From NCBI GenBank assembly GCA_963580455.1, contig OY756967.1, positions 17,344,022 through 17,408,021 of the forward strand: a DNA stretch of 64,000 bases, written 5' to 3'. The position numbers and the translations under genes were made by a program. This DNA is from Euonymus europaeus. Taxonomy: Eukaryota > Streptophyta > Magnoliopsida > Celastrales > Celastraceae. Positions 55,140-64,000 of the stretch are shown here, one piece after another. Every line of letters starts with the position of its first letter. Position 1 is the first letter of the stretch. The notes beneath the pieces are model-generated. The model searched no databases and was not told where the DNA came from. It saw only the letters and a list, made by a program, of their open reading frames with translations.

Positions 55140-57290
55140 AACTTATAATGTAATTATAGATGTGTGTATAAATTTAGAAATCTTATTCTATTTTTTCATC
55201 ATTTTTTCCTAAGCTTGGGCAAGTATCATAGTACAACGATGCTCAGATTTGTATGTCCCTTTCTCTTACCATTTTTTCCTTATGTGTACTTGGCGATGTC
55301 TTCACAATGTAATAAACGTTTGTGATATGTTGGGGCAATATAATTATTGCACTGTGTCTTAGATTTATGTCCTGACAATGTACTTTGTCTGACTCTTTTA
55401 TTTGTTTTTTTTTTGCTCATATGAGTAAGTTGTTAATCAAACTATGTTATTGTCATATTACATTTTGTCTATCTGAGAATGTAATAAGAATTATTGACAA
55501 TATAATAGACAATGCCTGTTACAATTATTAGGCATTGTCTGTCACAAACAATATAATTAGACTTACTGACAATGTATTAGACATTGTATGTCACAATCTA
55601 ATTCTAACAACAATCAGATTACTCCATGCATTAGGTATTTACATTGTCTTTACCAAATGCAATAAAAAACATATCTCACCGAGTGTTTTATAATGTAATT
55701 ATAGCTATCAACTTAGATACCAAAATGTAATAATTACATGTCCATGAAAAGTTGACATATTCTAACAAGAGACCTCTAGTCAAGACATAAGTCCAGTGAC
55801 TTATTCAATTGTGTTGACCATAAGGTAGGGCCATATTATGTTGTCTTTTATTTTGCCAGTGACTTATTCAATTGTGTTTGAATTTGCCGATGTTTTATTA
55901 CACTTTGCTTCAATTTGACAATGCATTATTTATCTTGTGTATTAGTTTCCCGATGTCTTATTTCGTTGTTTTTATTTTTATTTTTCACTCCTTATTACAT
56001 TGTATTGGTCATTAGACAACGTCTTATTACATTATGTTTAATATTGACAGTTCCTTATTACAATGTGTATTGCATATTAATCGCGATGCTTTCTAACAAA
56101 GTTTTTAGCGCTTCTATATTGGATTTGAACTGCATTTCTTTGCGAGGGCTGCAAGGCTTCTTCGATGAAGTAACTTTGACATTGCCTGAGACTTTTGAAT
56201 TATGTTTAGCTCGTGATGAACTATCCTTCTCCATCTACAATAAGGGCTACAAATCATTAATCATTGTCATATACATTATACATACAAGCACATTGTCACA
56301 TAGTAATGCAATATTCATTTTTAAAAACCCAAAGAAATAGCAACGTATAGAACAATGCAATAGTCACTTTGAACTATGCAATATAACAACAATTAAAGTT
56401 AGCACTTCTATGTAATTATCATATTATAAGTACAATGTTATAGCACCAATGTAACAAAAATCTTATCATATCTGTTAACGACAGTAATAATATTAATGTA
56501 ATAACACCCATCATCATCATAATTAACCATATCAAACTAATTAAAATAAATGTAATACTCATGTCAATGTAATCATGTCAGTTCACAGTAATACAAAATA
56601 ACCCAACATGTAGCATGAAAAGGGCTCATTAATATGAAAAATTATCTCTCATTAGTGACAATGACTATTCAAAACAATGTTACCTATCTTCCATTAGTAA
56701 AGACAATGTATTAACAAAAAATCTTCACTAATTTCTCAAAAAAAAAAAAAAGGAGTTCAACTTTGACTATTGAAAATCAAAACTCATTTAAATGAAATGG
56801 AATATGCCACAATGTGATTTCTCATACCGTAAATAACTTTCAGATCTTGTAGTTATTCGTGGAAGGGGAAAAACCAGCAACTCACTAGCAAAGCCACCGT
56901 AGAAAAAAGGTCAAGGTCGCCGGACAAGGCAATGCAGTGCAATATGACAATGTTTTAATCAAATCAGTTACACATTATCTAACAAACATATAACCCCATA
57001 ACATTATCAATTCCAATACAAATTTGACAAACAACACCCCCAATGTAACTCCACAATAACCCTCACACCACATGTAGGTTCAAGACATGGTCAATGTTAT
57101 AATTAGGGCAATGCAATCCATTATCACAATATCTTAAGCAACTCAGACACACAGTCATTGTGCTAAAAAAATTGAACCATATAATGACACTATGTATTCA
57201 ACTATTCCAATGTCATAATCACATTATCTAACAAACAAATAACCCCAAAACATTATCAATTCTATTATAGACTTGACTAACAAAATCAGA
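55140..57290. repeat. Field of dispersed ACAATGTAAT-type repeats
   Basis: ACAATGTAAT, CAATGTA(A/T)T, GACAATGTATTA and their complements (TTATTACATTGT) recur some 30 times over 2.1 kb. ATTACATTGT forms dominate around 55930-56070 and ACAATGTAAT forms dominate after 56380, so the array is roughly symmetric. No transposase is seen. A 141-codon open frame (55915-56340) in the middle has no recognisable motif. Confidence 0.65.
56971..57283. repeat. Pair of ~63-bp direct repeats 250 bp apart
   Basis: CACATTATCTAACAAACA(T/A)ATAACC... at 56971-57033 recurs at 57220-57283 with several substitutions, including ACATTATCAATTC and TTGAC(A/T)AACAA segments. Confidence 0.8.
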
Positions 57291-57428
57291 AGCCTTCTCA
57301 TCATTAATCTTTTATCATTATTTCAAATACAACAAAAGAATGTCAAGCTCTTTCCTTATTCAATGCAAACCAAATGCAGTAACAGAAAAGGAAATCAGAG
57401 CAAACATTAGATGTGCGTTTCATATCAC

Positions 57429-57556
57429 CTCAGTGAACTCCTGATTCGAGATTATATCAATTGATATGATCTCAGTCTTGTTTAAATTTAATATTTCAAG
57501 CAGAAAATTTGTCATCCTTTTCCCAACTTTATAAGGCTCTGCAGCTTTGTTTGTAC
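57429..57556 (-). pseudogene. NERD-like exon: second part of Plus3
   Basis: After TATATAG it reads GTNKAAEPYKVGKRMTNFLL and EILNLNKTEIISIDIISNQE, ending FTE before a GTGATA donor. Frame joins correctly to the preceding exon (shared Gly codon). The next expected exon is not found between here and 50.6 kb. Confidence 0.85.
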
Positions 57557-57654
57557 CTATATACAAAAGATAATTAAACATACATTCTCATAAAATATAT
57601 TTATTTTCCTGGGCTCAAATAATGTATGAGAAATGTAGTTATCTAAATATTTAC

Positions 57655-58572
57655 CAACAACTTGGACGAGTCTATACAAATCTTGGTTTTGAGCACTACC
57701 AGATATTCTTATTCTCACAAAAGAACCAACAACTTTATCATGGAATGACTTAATATCTTCAATTACATCCTCCACCAAAGCACGACGCAAATATATTAAA
57801 CTGATGTTGTGCATATCAATAGCTGCATAATCATCCAGATTGGATTGAAGTCCTCTCATATCACCCTTTCTACGAGATTTTCGCTTCTTGTATTTAGCCG
57901 CCGTCATAAGGGCATCGGAGTTCCCCTCAGCATCTAATTGACTAGCTTCATTATCAACAACACTCCCTTGAAAATCACAGCTTGAGAATCTTCTTTCATG
58001 AAAAAGTGAGATTCAAGAAGCTTGAGCATTTCAAAATGCCTAACACGTGGCTTTCCAAAGAGGTTTTCAAGCCTCGAATCACAAACTATTTGAATTTTGC
58101 GGCGAGGATCACGAAGTTTGTTTCCTTTTATGTATTCAAGCAAGAGCTCCTGTACATCAAACTGAGATAATACAGATCTGTCGCCATTTCTCATATGCCT
58201 AACAAACTCCAAGAGTTCTTTCGATGCCCACTCAGCACTATCATCAGCAGGCGAAATGTCAACTCCAGTTCCTGTAACTACGCTTGATGAAACAACTTCC
58301 TTGGCACGAGATCTCAAGCGTTTTCTTGTCTGTCTCTTTCTAGGAGTAGCTGTTTTGCATCTCCAGAAGAACCTTTGGATTCTGAGCCTCCACCATTGTG
58401 AGCATCTTTAACTTTATCAGAAGATCCTTGTTTACCAGCACTCAGAGCCTCTCCACGGATTTTTAGCATGTGCAAGATCCTCAGCAGTTATAGAAAATCT
58501 TTCTTTCAGACCAATCCAGTAATCCTTGAAAAGATACTCCCAACTAGTTTTGTCATCAAAATTGACTTGACC
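57655..58572 (-). pseudogene. NERD-like exon: SWIB domain and start of Plus3
   Basis: It begins after an acceptor with GQVNFDDKTSWEYLFKDYWI. After a basic stretch the SWIB/MDM2-like part reads ELLEFVRHMRNGDRSVLSQF and then DVQELLLEYIKGNKLRDPRR. Plus3 starts with NISLIYLRRALVEDVIEDIK and FHDKVVGSFVRIRISGS. A one-base insertion (about 58465) and a one-base loss (about 58340) compensate each other but put a TAA between them; another one-base loss at about 57975 breaks the frame before Plus3. SWIB and Plus3 modules are typical of chromatin- and transcription-associated proteins. Confidence 0.85.
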
Positions 58573-59777
58573 CTGCAAAGTTGCAAAGGAACAGGTAAGC
58601 AGGCAATCATGATGAAATAACCATATGCTAGTGCAACTGGACGGCAGACATATGGATAAACAGCAAAAGAAGTAACATATGGTGCAGAGCTCAATTCAGG
58701 CAAAAACAAATTCTAACAATAATAAATAAATAATTGGACAACTGAGTTAATTTTTATTTTATATTATAAAAATATTAAATAATCTATCCTTAATTAGTTG
58801 CTTATACATGAAAAAGAATTAAATTAACTTAGAGGCTATTAGACAACTCAAGGAAAAAAAAACATGAACCACAATGAAGAGATTAAACCATGTAAGAATG
58901 CCAAACTATTCAAATCTTCCCCAAGCATCCAACATTTTGGGACTAGGGCCAAAAGCTTGTGTTCCAAACTAATGTCCTTTAATCATTATCAAAGATATGT
59001 TTTTGTTTGCATTAGAAAACATTAAAGTTAATATTCCGAATTTCATTTTTGAGGGAAAAAAAATACACTAATCCAATTGTACTATATATTCACAAAAAAT
59101 TTCCACCTGCCAAAGCATCAGGGAAATTAGTTTCACAAAATCAAACAGAAATGAATATTGTCGATAAATCAACTACAGTCTCCTCATTCTCCTAAGAGAC
59201 CATATTCATAACTCATAAGTGATAATTGCACCACAAAATAAAGTTTATCCAACAAACCAATCAACTAAAGAAATTTGATAATATTCATCTACATCTAAAA
59301 AAGTTACAAGTCTAATTTAGTTGTAGTTATTTTATCTAAAACCACAAGGTACAATCTAGCATATTAAAGACAGTTTTCCCAAAATAACTGAAAAGGTTCA
59401 ACTACCTAAGATGATGGTAAAGTGAAAGTAATAAAAATGGATACTGTCCAAGACCACTTGGAACAGATAGATTAATCCTTAACAAAACCAGGATTTGAAT
59501 CACTCAACAAATAAAATCTTGGCTGTGAAAGCAGAGCTCTTTGAACAGATGCAACTTGGAAGGAAGCTGATTATTTTAGTTTAAAAGATGTGTCATAACC
59601 ATAAAACCTGTAAAAGCCAAGGAAAAGAAAAGAATATCCATTTTTGTGAAGCTTGACTTAACAAATCATTCTACTTTTGGTGCATAATTCACAGATATCA
59701 ATAAAGAATGCATCCATGAAGCATGTCAGCATGGAAAAGACAGAAGAAAAGAAGAATCATCATTCATAGGTGTTAGG
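58573..59777. other. Sequence upstream of the last visible NERD-like exon
   Basis: AT-rich, intron-like. No PHD exon or other coding region recognised before the LTR at 59778. Confidence 0.4.
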
Positions 59778-60952
59778 TGTTGAAAAGCACCTAATTATTG
59801 GTATTAAAAGAATAAATTTTTGATAGATATTGGTATAGATTCTACCTTTTTTTTGGTGTTGTGTGAACAGGTTTTGGATTTGAAAGGAAAAGCTGGAAAT
59901 GAGCTGAACCCGAAAGTTGCAGCCTGGGCGCGGCCGCAGGACGCGATTTCGCTTTTTGATTTAATTCGGAGCTGACGTGGCAGGGAGCTATTCTATTGGG
60001 TGATGAAGTTCATTATTTGAGAAGGAAACCCTAGGGAATTAAAGGACACCTGCAGCCACCAGGGAGGGAGAAGGAGAACACAAAGCAAGAAGAATCAAAG
60101 GCAAGGAGACTAGAGAAGGATCAAGAGCACCATTGGAGCATCAATTCTTTTCTCTTTTTTTTCTGAAATTAAACATTGTTTATTTTGATGCTGGAGTTTT
60201 AATATTATTATGATGAGTAGCTAAATTATTTTCTAGCTAGGTTTGGTAAGTTCTTGTACCAAAACCTTGTTCGCAGATTTAATTGACAAGCAGACTGAAT
60301 TTAATTTATTGTTCTCTGGATTTAAAGTTGATTGCCTATGATTATGTATGCTTGATCAACATCTTAATTGTAGGTATTGTTAGTTAAACATATTCGGCTG
60401 ATCATGACCCGGTGTTTGACGACGTGACGAGAGCTTGCGTAAGATCCAAGTTTTGGGAACAATAGACATAGCTGATTGGGTGATAGATTGTTACCCTAGG
60501 TTGTGCGTTTGTCGATTTCCTAGTGCTCATGCTTACCTTAGGATGTTCTTGGGAGAGACCAAACCAAGACGCCTACGTTAAGAAAAGATCTTGCAACTGG
60601 ACCAAAGTCAGGATCGTTGTTTAGGGAAATCTAGTTGACTGCAGCTGGACCAAGGCCTTTTAACTGACATCGTTAAAATCTTAAAGTGTGTGCTTGCATA
60701 TTAATCTGTGTTCTTTAGGGGAGGTATTTGAAACGCCAAATCGAAGCTAGATCTATTTCTTCTGAATTTAAGTTTGATTTTAGTTTAATAATTGCTTGTT
60801 TAAATCACGTGAATTGATAGCTAGTAGTTAATACAGTCCTTGTGATTCGATCCCATTCACTAAATACTGTCATCGACACGTACTCTTGCGTTTGGGTAAA
60901 CCAGTTGGTATTATTAGTTGCGAATTTAATTTGTGATTAAAAATAGCGATCA
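59778..60952 (+). repeat. 5' LTR of the Tat/Athila-type element
   Basis: About 1,175 bp from TGTTGAAAAGCACC to AATAGCGATCA. The left edge is inferred from the TG...CA rule, as the 3' LTR is outside the window. The end CAGTCCTTGTGATTCGATCCC is typical of this clade's LTRs. Confidence 0.7.
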
Positions 60953-60957
60953 AGTTT

Positions 60958-60975
60958 TGGCGCCGTTGCCGGGGA
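60958..60975 (+). promoter_or_regulatory. Primer-binding site complementary to tRNA-Asp
   Basis: TGGCGCCGTTGCCGGGGA lies five bases after the LTR end. It matches the 3' end of plant tRNA-Asp, the usual primer of Tat/Athila/Ogre elements. Confidence 0.92.
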
Positions 60976-61097
60976 CTATTAAGTTATTACTAGTTGTTAG
61001 CGGAATTGTTTTTATTTTTAATTATCTTCGAATTAAGTGCGTTTGCTTACTAAAAATTCAAATTTTTGCAGGCATTGGAATATTTTTTGTGCGTTGC

Positions 61098-64000
61098 ATG
61101 GTCAATACTCGGTCTCGACAAGAGCCGTTGGAGCAGTTTGATCCAGAAATTGAGAGGACTGTAAGAGGCCTGCGACAAAGGAATATGGGAGATAATAATC
61201 GACAGATTCAAGAGGCTGAAGGGGTAGAAGTTCCTGCTGCCCGAGTTCCAATGATGAACCGTTACATTCCACAGAACATAGCCCAACCATCTTGCATCAC
61301 ATACCAACCTACAGGGGCGGCTAATTTTAGTTTGTCACCTCAATTGCTCAATTCAGTGCCGCACTATGAGGGTAGATTTGACGAGGATCCACATCAACAT
61401 CTGAAGGATTTTACTGACTTGTGTCGTACACAACACATGACGGGGATAACTTCTGATAATCTCAAGTTGGTACTTTTTCCCTTCACTCTTAGAGGGGGAG
61501 CGAAGATGTGGTACAACGCTATAGAGTCAGGATCTATTGGTACTTGGGAGCAGATGGCGACAAAATTTTTAAGGGAATTTTTTCCAGCCCATCGGACTAA
61601 ACAACTTGTTCGTGACATCCAGAATTTCCAGCAAAAGGATGGGGATTTATTTTATGAGGCATGGAAGGATTTCAAAAATCGATTGGCTAGATGTCCCACT
61701 CACAATTTGCACAAGGACGACGTTGTTCTTCATTTTTATGAGGGGTTAAATGAGGCTAATCGAATGAAAGTGGACTCAGCATGTAATGGTGTTCTGATGC
61801 GTAAGAGTAGTGAGGAAGCAATGGAATTATTTGAAGATTTGAGTGAGGATTCCCAGCAATTTTCTACGAGAGGAAGAAATTCATCAAAAAGGCAGGGAAT
61901 GTATGAAGTAAGTGCTGACACAAAGACTCAAGCGGAGATGGGAAATTTGAACCGAAAGTTAGATGCACTTGTAGAAGCTATGAAAGGGTTTAATGTCAAG
62001 GTGCCAGTCCCGCCACAACCAGCTAGTCTTTGCGCTGTTTGTTCACAACAGGACCATGTTACTGAGGCTTGTCCATTGACATCCATGTGGGAACAGGAGC
62101 AAATTAATTTCATGGGACAAGGCAATTTTAACAATAGGAATCAAGCATACCCATGGAGAAGTCATCCGAATTTTTCATGGCGAGGTGAGCAGAATGTAGT
62201 GAATCCAGCAGCACCAGTTCAATCACAAGGTAAGAAACCTGATTTGGAAACTACGATGTTGCAATTTATGCAACAAACAACTCAAGCCATTCAAAAGTTG
62301 GAAACTCAAGTTGGACAAATGGCTAAAGAGATGAGTGAGAGGAAAAAGGGAGAGTTACCATCACAGCCCATGAGTAACCCAGCTGGGCAACAACAGTTAC
62401 AAGCTGTTACAACTCTCAGAAGTGGAAAACAAATTGAAAAAGTGGTGCAGAAGTCATCAGACCCAAATCAGAGAGATATTGCCGACAGGGTGCAGCCAGG
62501 GTGCAAATCTGCAGCAGATGGAGTGACAGATGCAGACAGGGTGCAGGAAGGATGCAAATCTGCACCAGTGGCAGTAGAAAAATGGGGAAGAGATCCTCCA
62601 CCTTTCCCGCAAAGGTTTGCTAAGCAAAAATCTGATTCTAAAGCTCATGATATTTTTGAAAATTTGCGCAAGGTTGAAATTAATATTCCATTGCTTGATG
62701 TGATTAAACAAATTCCTTCATATGCAAAATTTCTTAAAGAGTGTTGTACAAATAAAAGGAAATTTGTTGAGCATGAAAAGGTCGCCTTGAATGAAGAAGT
62801 TAGTGCTGTTTTGTTACATAAGCTTCCACCTAAACTTAGAGACCCAGGTAGTTTCACTATACCTTGCAAGGTAGGTAATCAATTCTTTGATAAGGCACTT
62901 TTAGATTTGGGTGCGAGCATAAATTTATTGCCTTATTCAGTTTATGAGAAACTTGGTTTGGGTGAGCTACAAGAAACATCTATTACTCTTCAATTGGCAG
63001 ATCGTAGTATTAAAAGACCTAGAGGAATTTTGGAAGATGTGTTGGTCACTGTGAATGACTTAATTCTACCTGCTGATTTTGTTGTGTTAGACATGGAAGA
63101 TAGTCCAGTAGCATCATCTTTGCCTATTATTCTTGGTCGTCCATTTATGCGAACTGCAGACATGAGGATTTGTGTGAAAAAGGGTACCATTACCATGAGA
63201 GTCAATGACCAAGAACTTGAATTTAGAGTGTTTGAAGCAGTGAAAAAACATGATGATCAGAGTGATTGTTTTAGAGTAGATGTTATAAATGATCTTGTGA
63301 GTGAGGTGTTTCAGGTTTCACGTGAAGACGCTTTGGAGGCTGTTTTGACTGAAAGCTTGGGCATTGGCATAACATCTGTTAGTAAGATGGAGCAAGATAA
63401 GCACACGGAAGAGTTTATTCACGCTCTCCAAGTGAATCAGCCGTATGGTGGTAAGAATTTTCCTACTTTTGAGCAATTGACACCTACTAACACATCTCTT
63501 ATTCCTTCTACAGTGAAAGCCCCAACTTTGGAATTAAAACAGTTGCCAAGCCATTTGAAGTATATCTACTTGGAGGACAATGAGTCCCTACCCGTAATAG
63601 TGGCTGCCAATTTAAGTTTGGGGGAGGAGGAGAAATTACTTCGAATTTTGAGGAAGCACAAGACAGCTTTGGGATGGACAATTGCAGACATAAAAGGGAT
63701 CAGCCCCACTAGGTGTATGCATCAGATTTTTTTGGAGAATGACGCAAAACCAACTAGAGAGGCACAAAGAAGATTAAATCCGCACATGAAGGATGTGGTG
63801 AAAGCGGAAATTCTGAAGTTGTTAGATGTGGGTGTGATCTACCCAATTTCTGATAGTAAGTGGGTGAGTCCAATTCATGTTGTGCCCAAGAAGAGTGGAA
63901 TTACTGTGGTGCAGAATGCAGATAATGAATTGATACCCACAAGGATGACTACAGGATGGAGAGTGTGTATTGGTTATCGGAAATTGAATTCGGCAACAAG
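61098..64000 (+). CDS. Tat/Athila-type gag-protease-RT polyprotein, uninterrupted, partial at window edge
   Basis: I read the frame codon by codon from the ATG at 61098 to 64000 (about 967 codons) and found no stop. Gag starts MVNTRSRQEPLEQFDPEIER; the Retrotrans_gag core includes GGAKMWYNAIESGSIGTWEQ, and FYEAWKDFKNRLARCP is recognisable. A CCHC knuckle CAVCSQQDHVTEAC is intact (about 62031-62073). Near residues 460-500 a DRVQ(P/E)GCKSA unit is repeated. The protease reads LLDLGASINLLPYSVYEKLG (about 62906) with a later IILGRPFMRTA. RT opens with LDVGVIYPISDSKWVSPIHV (about 63822) and reaches RVCIGYRKLN, where Asp is usual instead of Gly. The catalytic RT, RNase H and integrase lie beyond the window. 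Confidence 0.92.
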   Translation, partial: MVNTRSRQEPLEQFDPEIERTVRGLRQRNMGDNNRQIQEAEGVEVPAARVPMMNRYIPQNIAQPSCITYQPTGAANFSLSPQLLNSVPHYEGRFDEDPHQHLKDFTDLCRTQHMTGITSDNLKLVLFPFTLRGGAKMWYNAIESGSIGTWEQMATKFLREFFPAHRTKQLVRDIQNFQQKDGDLFYEAWKDFKNRLARCPTHNLHKDDVVLHFYEGLNEANRMKVDSACNGVLMRKSSEEAMELFEDLSEDSQQFSTRGRNSSKRQGMYEVSADTKTQAEMGNLNRKLDALVEAMKGFNVKVPVPPQPASLCAVCSQQDHVTEACPLTSMWEQEQINFMGQGNFNNRNQAYPWRSHPNFSWRGEQNVVNPAAPVQSQGKKPDLETTMLQFMQQTTQAIQKLETQVGQMAKEMSERKKGELPSQPMSNPAGQQQLQAVTTLRSGKQIEKVVQKSSDPNQRDIADRVQPGCKSAADGVTDADRVQEGCKSAPVAVEKWGRDPPPFPQRFAKQKSDSKAHDIFENLRKVEINIPLLDVIKQIPSYAKFLKECCTNKRKFVEHEKVALNEEVSAVLLHKLPPKLRDPGSFTIPCKVGNQFFDKALLDLGASINLLPYSVYEKLGLGELQETSITLQLADRSIKRPRGILEDVLVTVNDLILPADFVVLDMEDSPVASSLPIILGRPFMRTADMRICVKKGTITMRVNDQELEFRVFEAVKKHDDQSDCFRVDVINDLVSEVFQVSREDALEAVLTESLGIGITSVSKMEQDKHTEEFIHALQVNQPYGGKNFPTFEQLTPTNTSLIPSTVKAPTLELKQLPSHLKYIYLEDNESLPVIVAANLSLGEEEKLLRILRKHKTALGWTIADIKGISPTRCMHQIFLENDAKPTREAQRRLNPHMKDVVKAEILKLLDVGVIYPISDSKWVSPIHVVPKKSGITVVQNADNELIPTRMTTGWRVCIGYRKLNSAT

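Larger units (their letters stand above)
48168..58572 (-). pseudogene. NERD/CCCH44-like gene (SWIB, Plus3, GYF, GW repeats, CCCH), decayed
   Basis: Minus-strand parts follow the order of the NERD family, plant nuclear proteins with PHD, SWIB, Plus3, GYF and CCCH domains; Arabidopsis NERD binds AGO2 through GW motifs and acts in RNA-directed silencing. Exons seen are 57655-58572 (SWIB and first Plus3 part), 57429-57556 (rest of Plus3), about 50477-50633 (PEERQRKL linker) and 48168-50396 (GYF, GW-rich tail, CCCH). The exon(s) that should join Plus3 to the linker are missing. Four in-frame nonsense codons lie at 49230-49232, 49209-49211, 49197-49199 and 48834-48836; frameshifts lie near 58465, 58340, 57975 and 49935. 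The PHD end would be upstream of 58.6 kb but is not seen. A functional paralogue presumably exists elsewhere. Confidence 0.85.
59778..64000 (+). mobile_element. Ty3/Gypsy Tat/Athila-type retrotransposon, 5' part, open to window edge
   Basis: A long LTR (59778-60952) is followed by the TGGCGCCGTTGCCGGGGA primer-binding site and a leader. From 61098 one uninterrupted frame encodes gag, protease and the start of RT to the edge. The tRNA-Asp-type primer site and the DLGAS protease box are characteristic of the Tat/Athila clade. It is the best preserved retroelement here. Confidence 0.9.

Noticed and set aside
61050..63205. Series of minus-strand open frames of 60-85 codons
   Set aside because: They are shadows of the continuous plus-strand gag-pol frame.
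1..64000. tRNA, rRNA, organelle-derived insert or bacterial operon
   Set aside because: I scanned for cloverleaf boxes, rRNA-like and plastid-gene-like sequence and saw none I could support.

Overview
The window is a transposon-dominated piece of a eudicot nuclear genome. The signs are spliced plant genes with GT-AG introns, AT-rich spacers, and plant-specific transposon families: Ty1/Copia, Ty3/Gypsy including a Tat/Athila-type element, hAT, CACTA, PIF/Harbinger and LINE. I see no bacterial-style operon, CRISPR array or tRNA gene. Host genes are few. They are the 3' end of a DUF1640/FMP32-type mitochondrial protein gene (20-430, +), one apparently intact five-exon gene of a conserved plant family I place as DUF8204 (26147-29690, -), and a long decayed NERD/CCCH44-like locus (48168-58572, -).

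Layout. 1-3.2 kb: gene end, low-copy spacer and a plant-mobile-domain-like remnant. 3.2-10.6 kb: a decayed Gypsy element carrying a hAT transposon (6156-8915) with an exact 8-bp target duplication; a second piece of the plant-mobile-domain-like sequence lies on the far side. 11.8-12.25 kb: LINE-type RNase H fragment interrupted by Copia-1 (12252-17223). 17.8-18.5 kb: minus-strand Gypsy-A remnant. 18.54-25.48 kb: Gypsy-B, bounded by a 5-bp duplication TGACC, with its gag-protease segment inverted relative to the rest; it carries a CACTA element (22644-24699) and an AT-rich inverted-repeat element. 26.1-29.7 kb: the intact gene. 30.1-38.4 kb: LINE fragment plus Copia-3 on the minus strand, which holds a PIF/Harbinger-like element containing an aquaporin (PIP) exon fragment. 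38.6-39.9 kb: a solo LTR. 41.6-47.5 kb: a minus-strand LINE split by Copia-2. 48.2-58.6 kb: the NERD-like pseudogene, with a Harbinger element that still encodes an intact DDE core (51342-53918) and a 2-kb field of ACAATGTAAT-like repeats. 59.8-64 kb: 5' LTR, primer-binding site and uninterrupted gag-pol of a Tat/Athila-type Gypsy running off the edge.

How it fits together. Eight insertions have readable target duplications (TTTTTGAG, TGACC, AAA, CACTT, TAA, CTTAT, AATAG, TTA), so the nesting order can be read directly. Most retroelements are dead through stops, frameshifts and lost catalytic residues; the element at 59.8 kb and the Harbinger transposase core are the best preserved. The host locus most damaged belongs to a family (NERD) that works with ARGONAUTE in silencing; its copy here keeps a GW/WG-rich tail but has four nonsense codons, several frameshifts and a broken CCCH finger.
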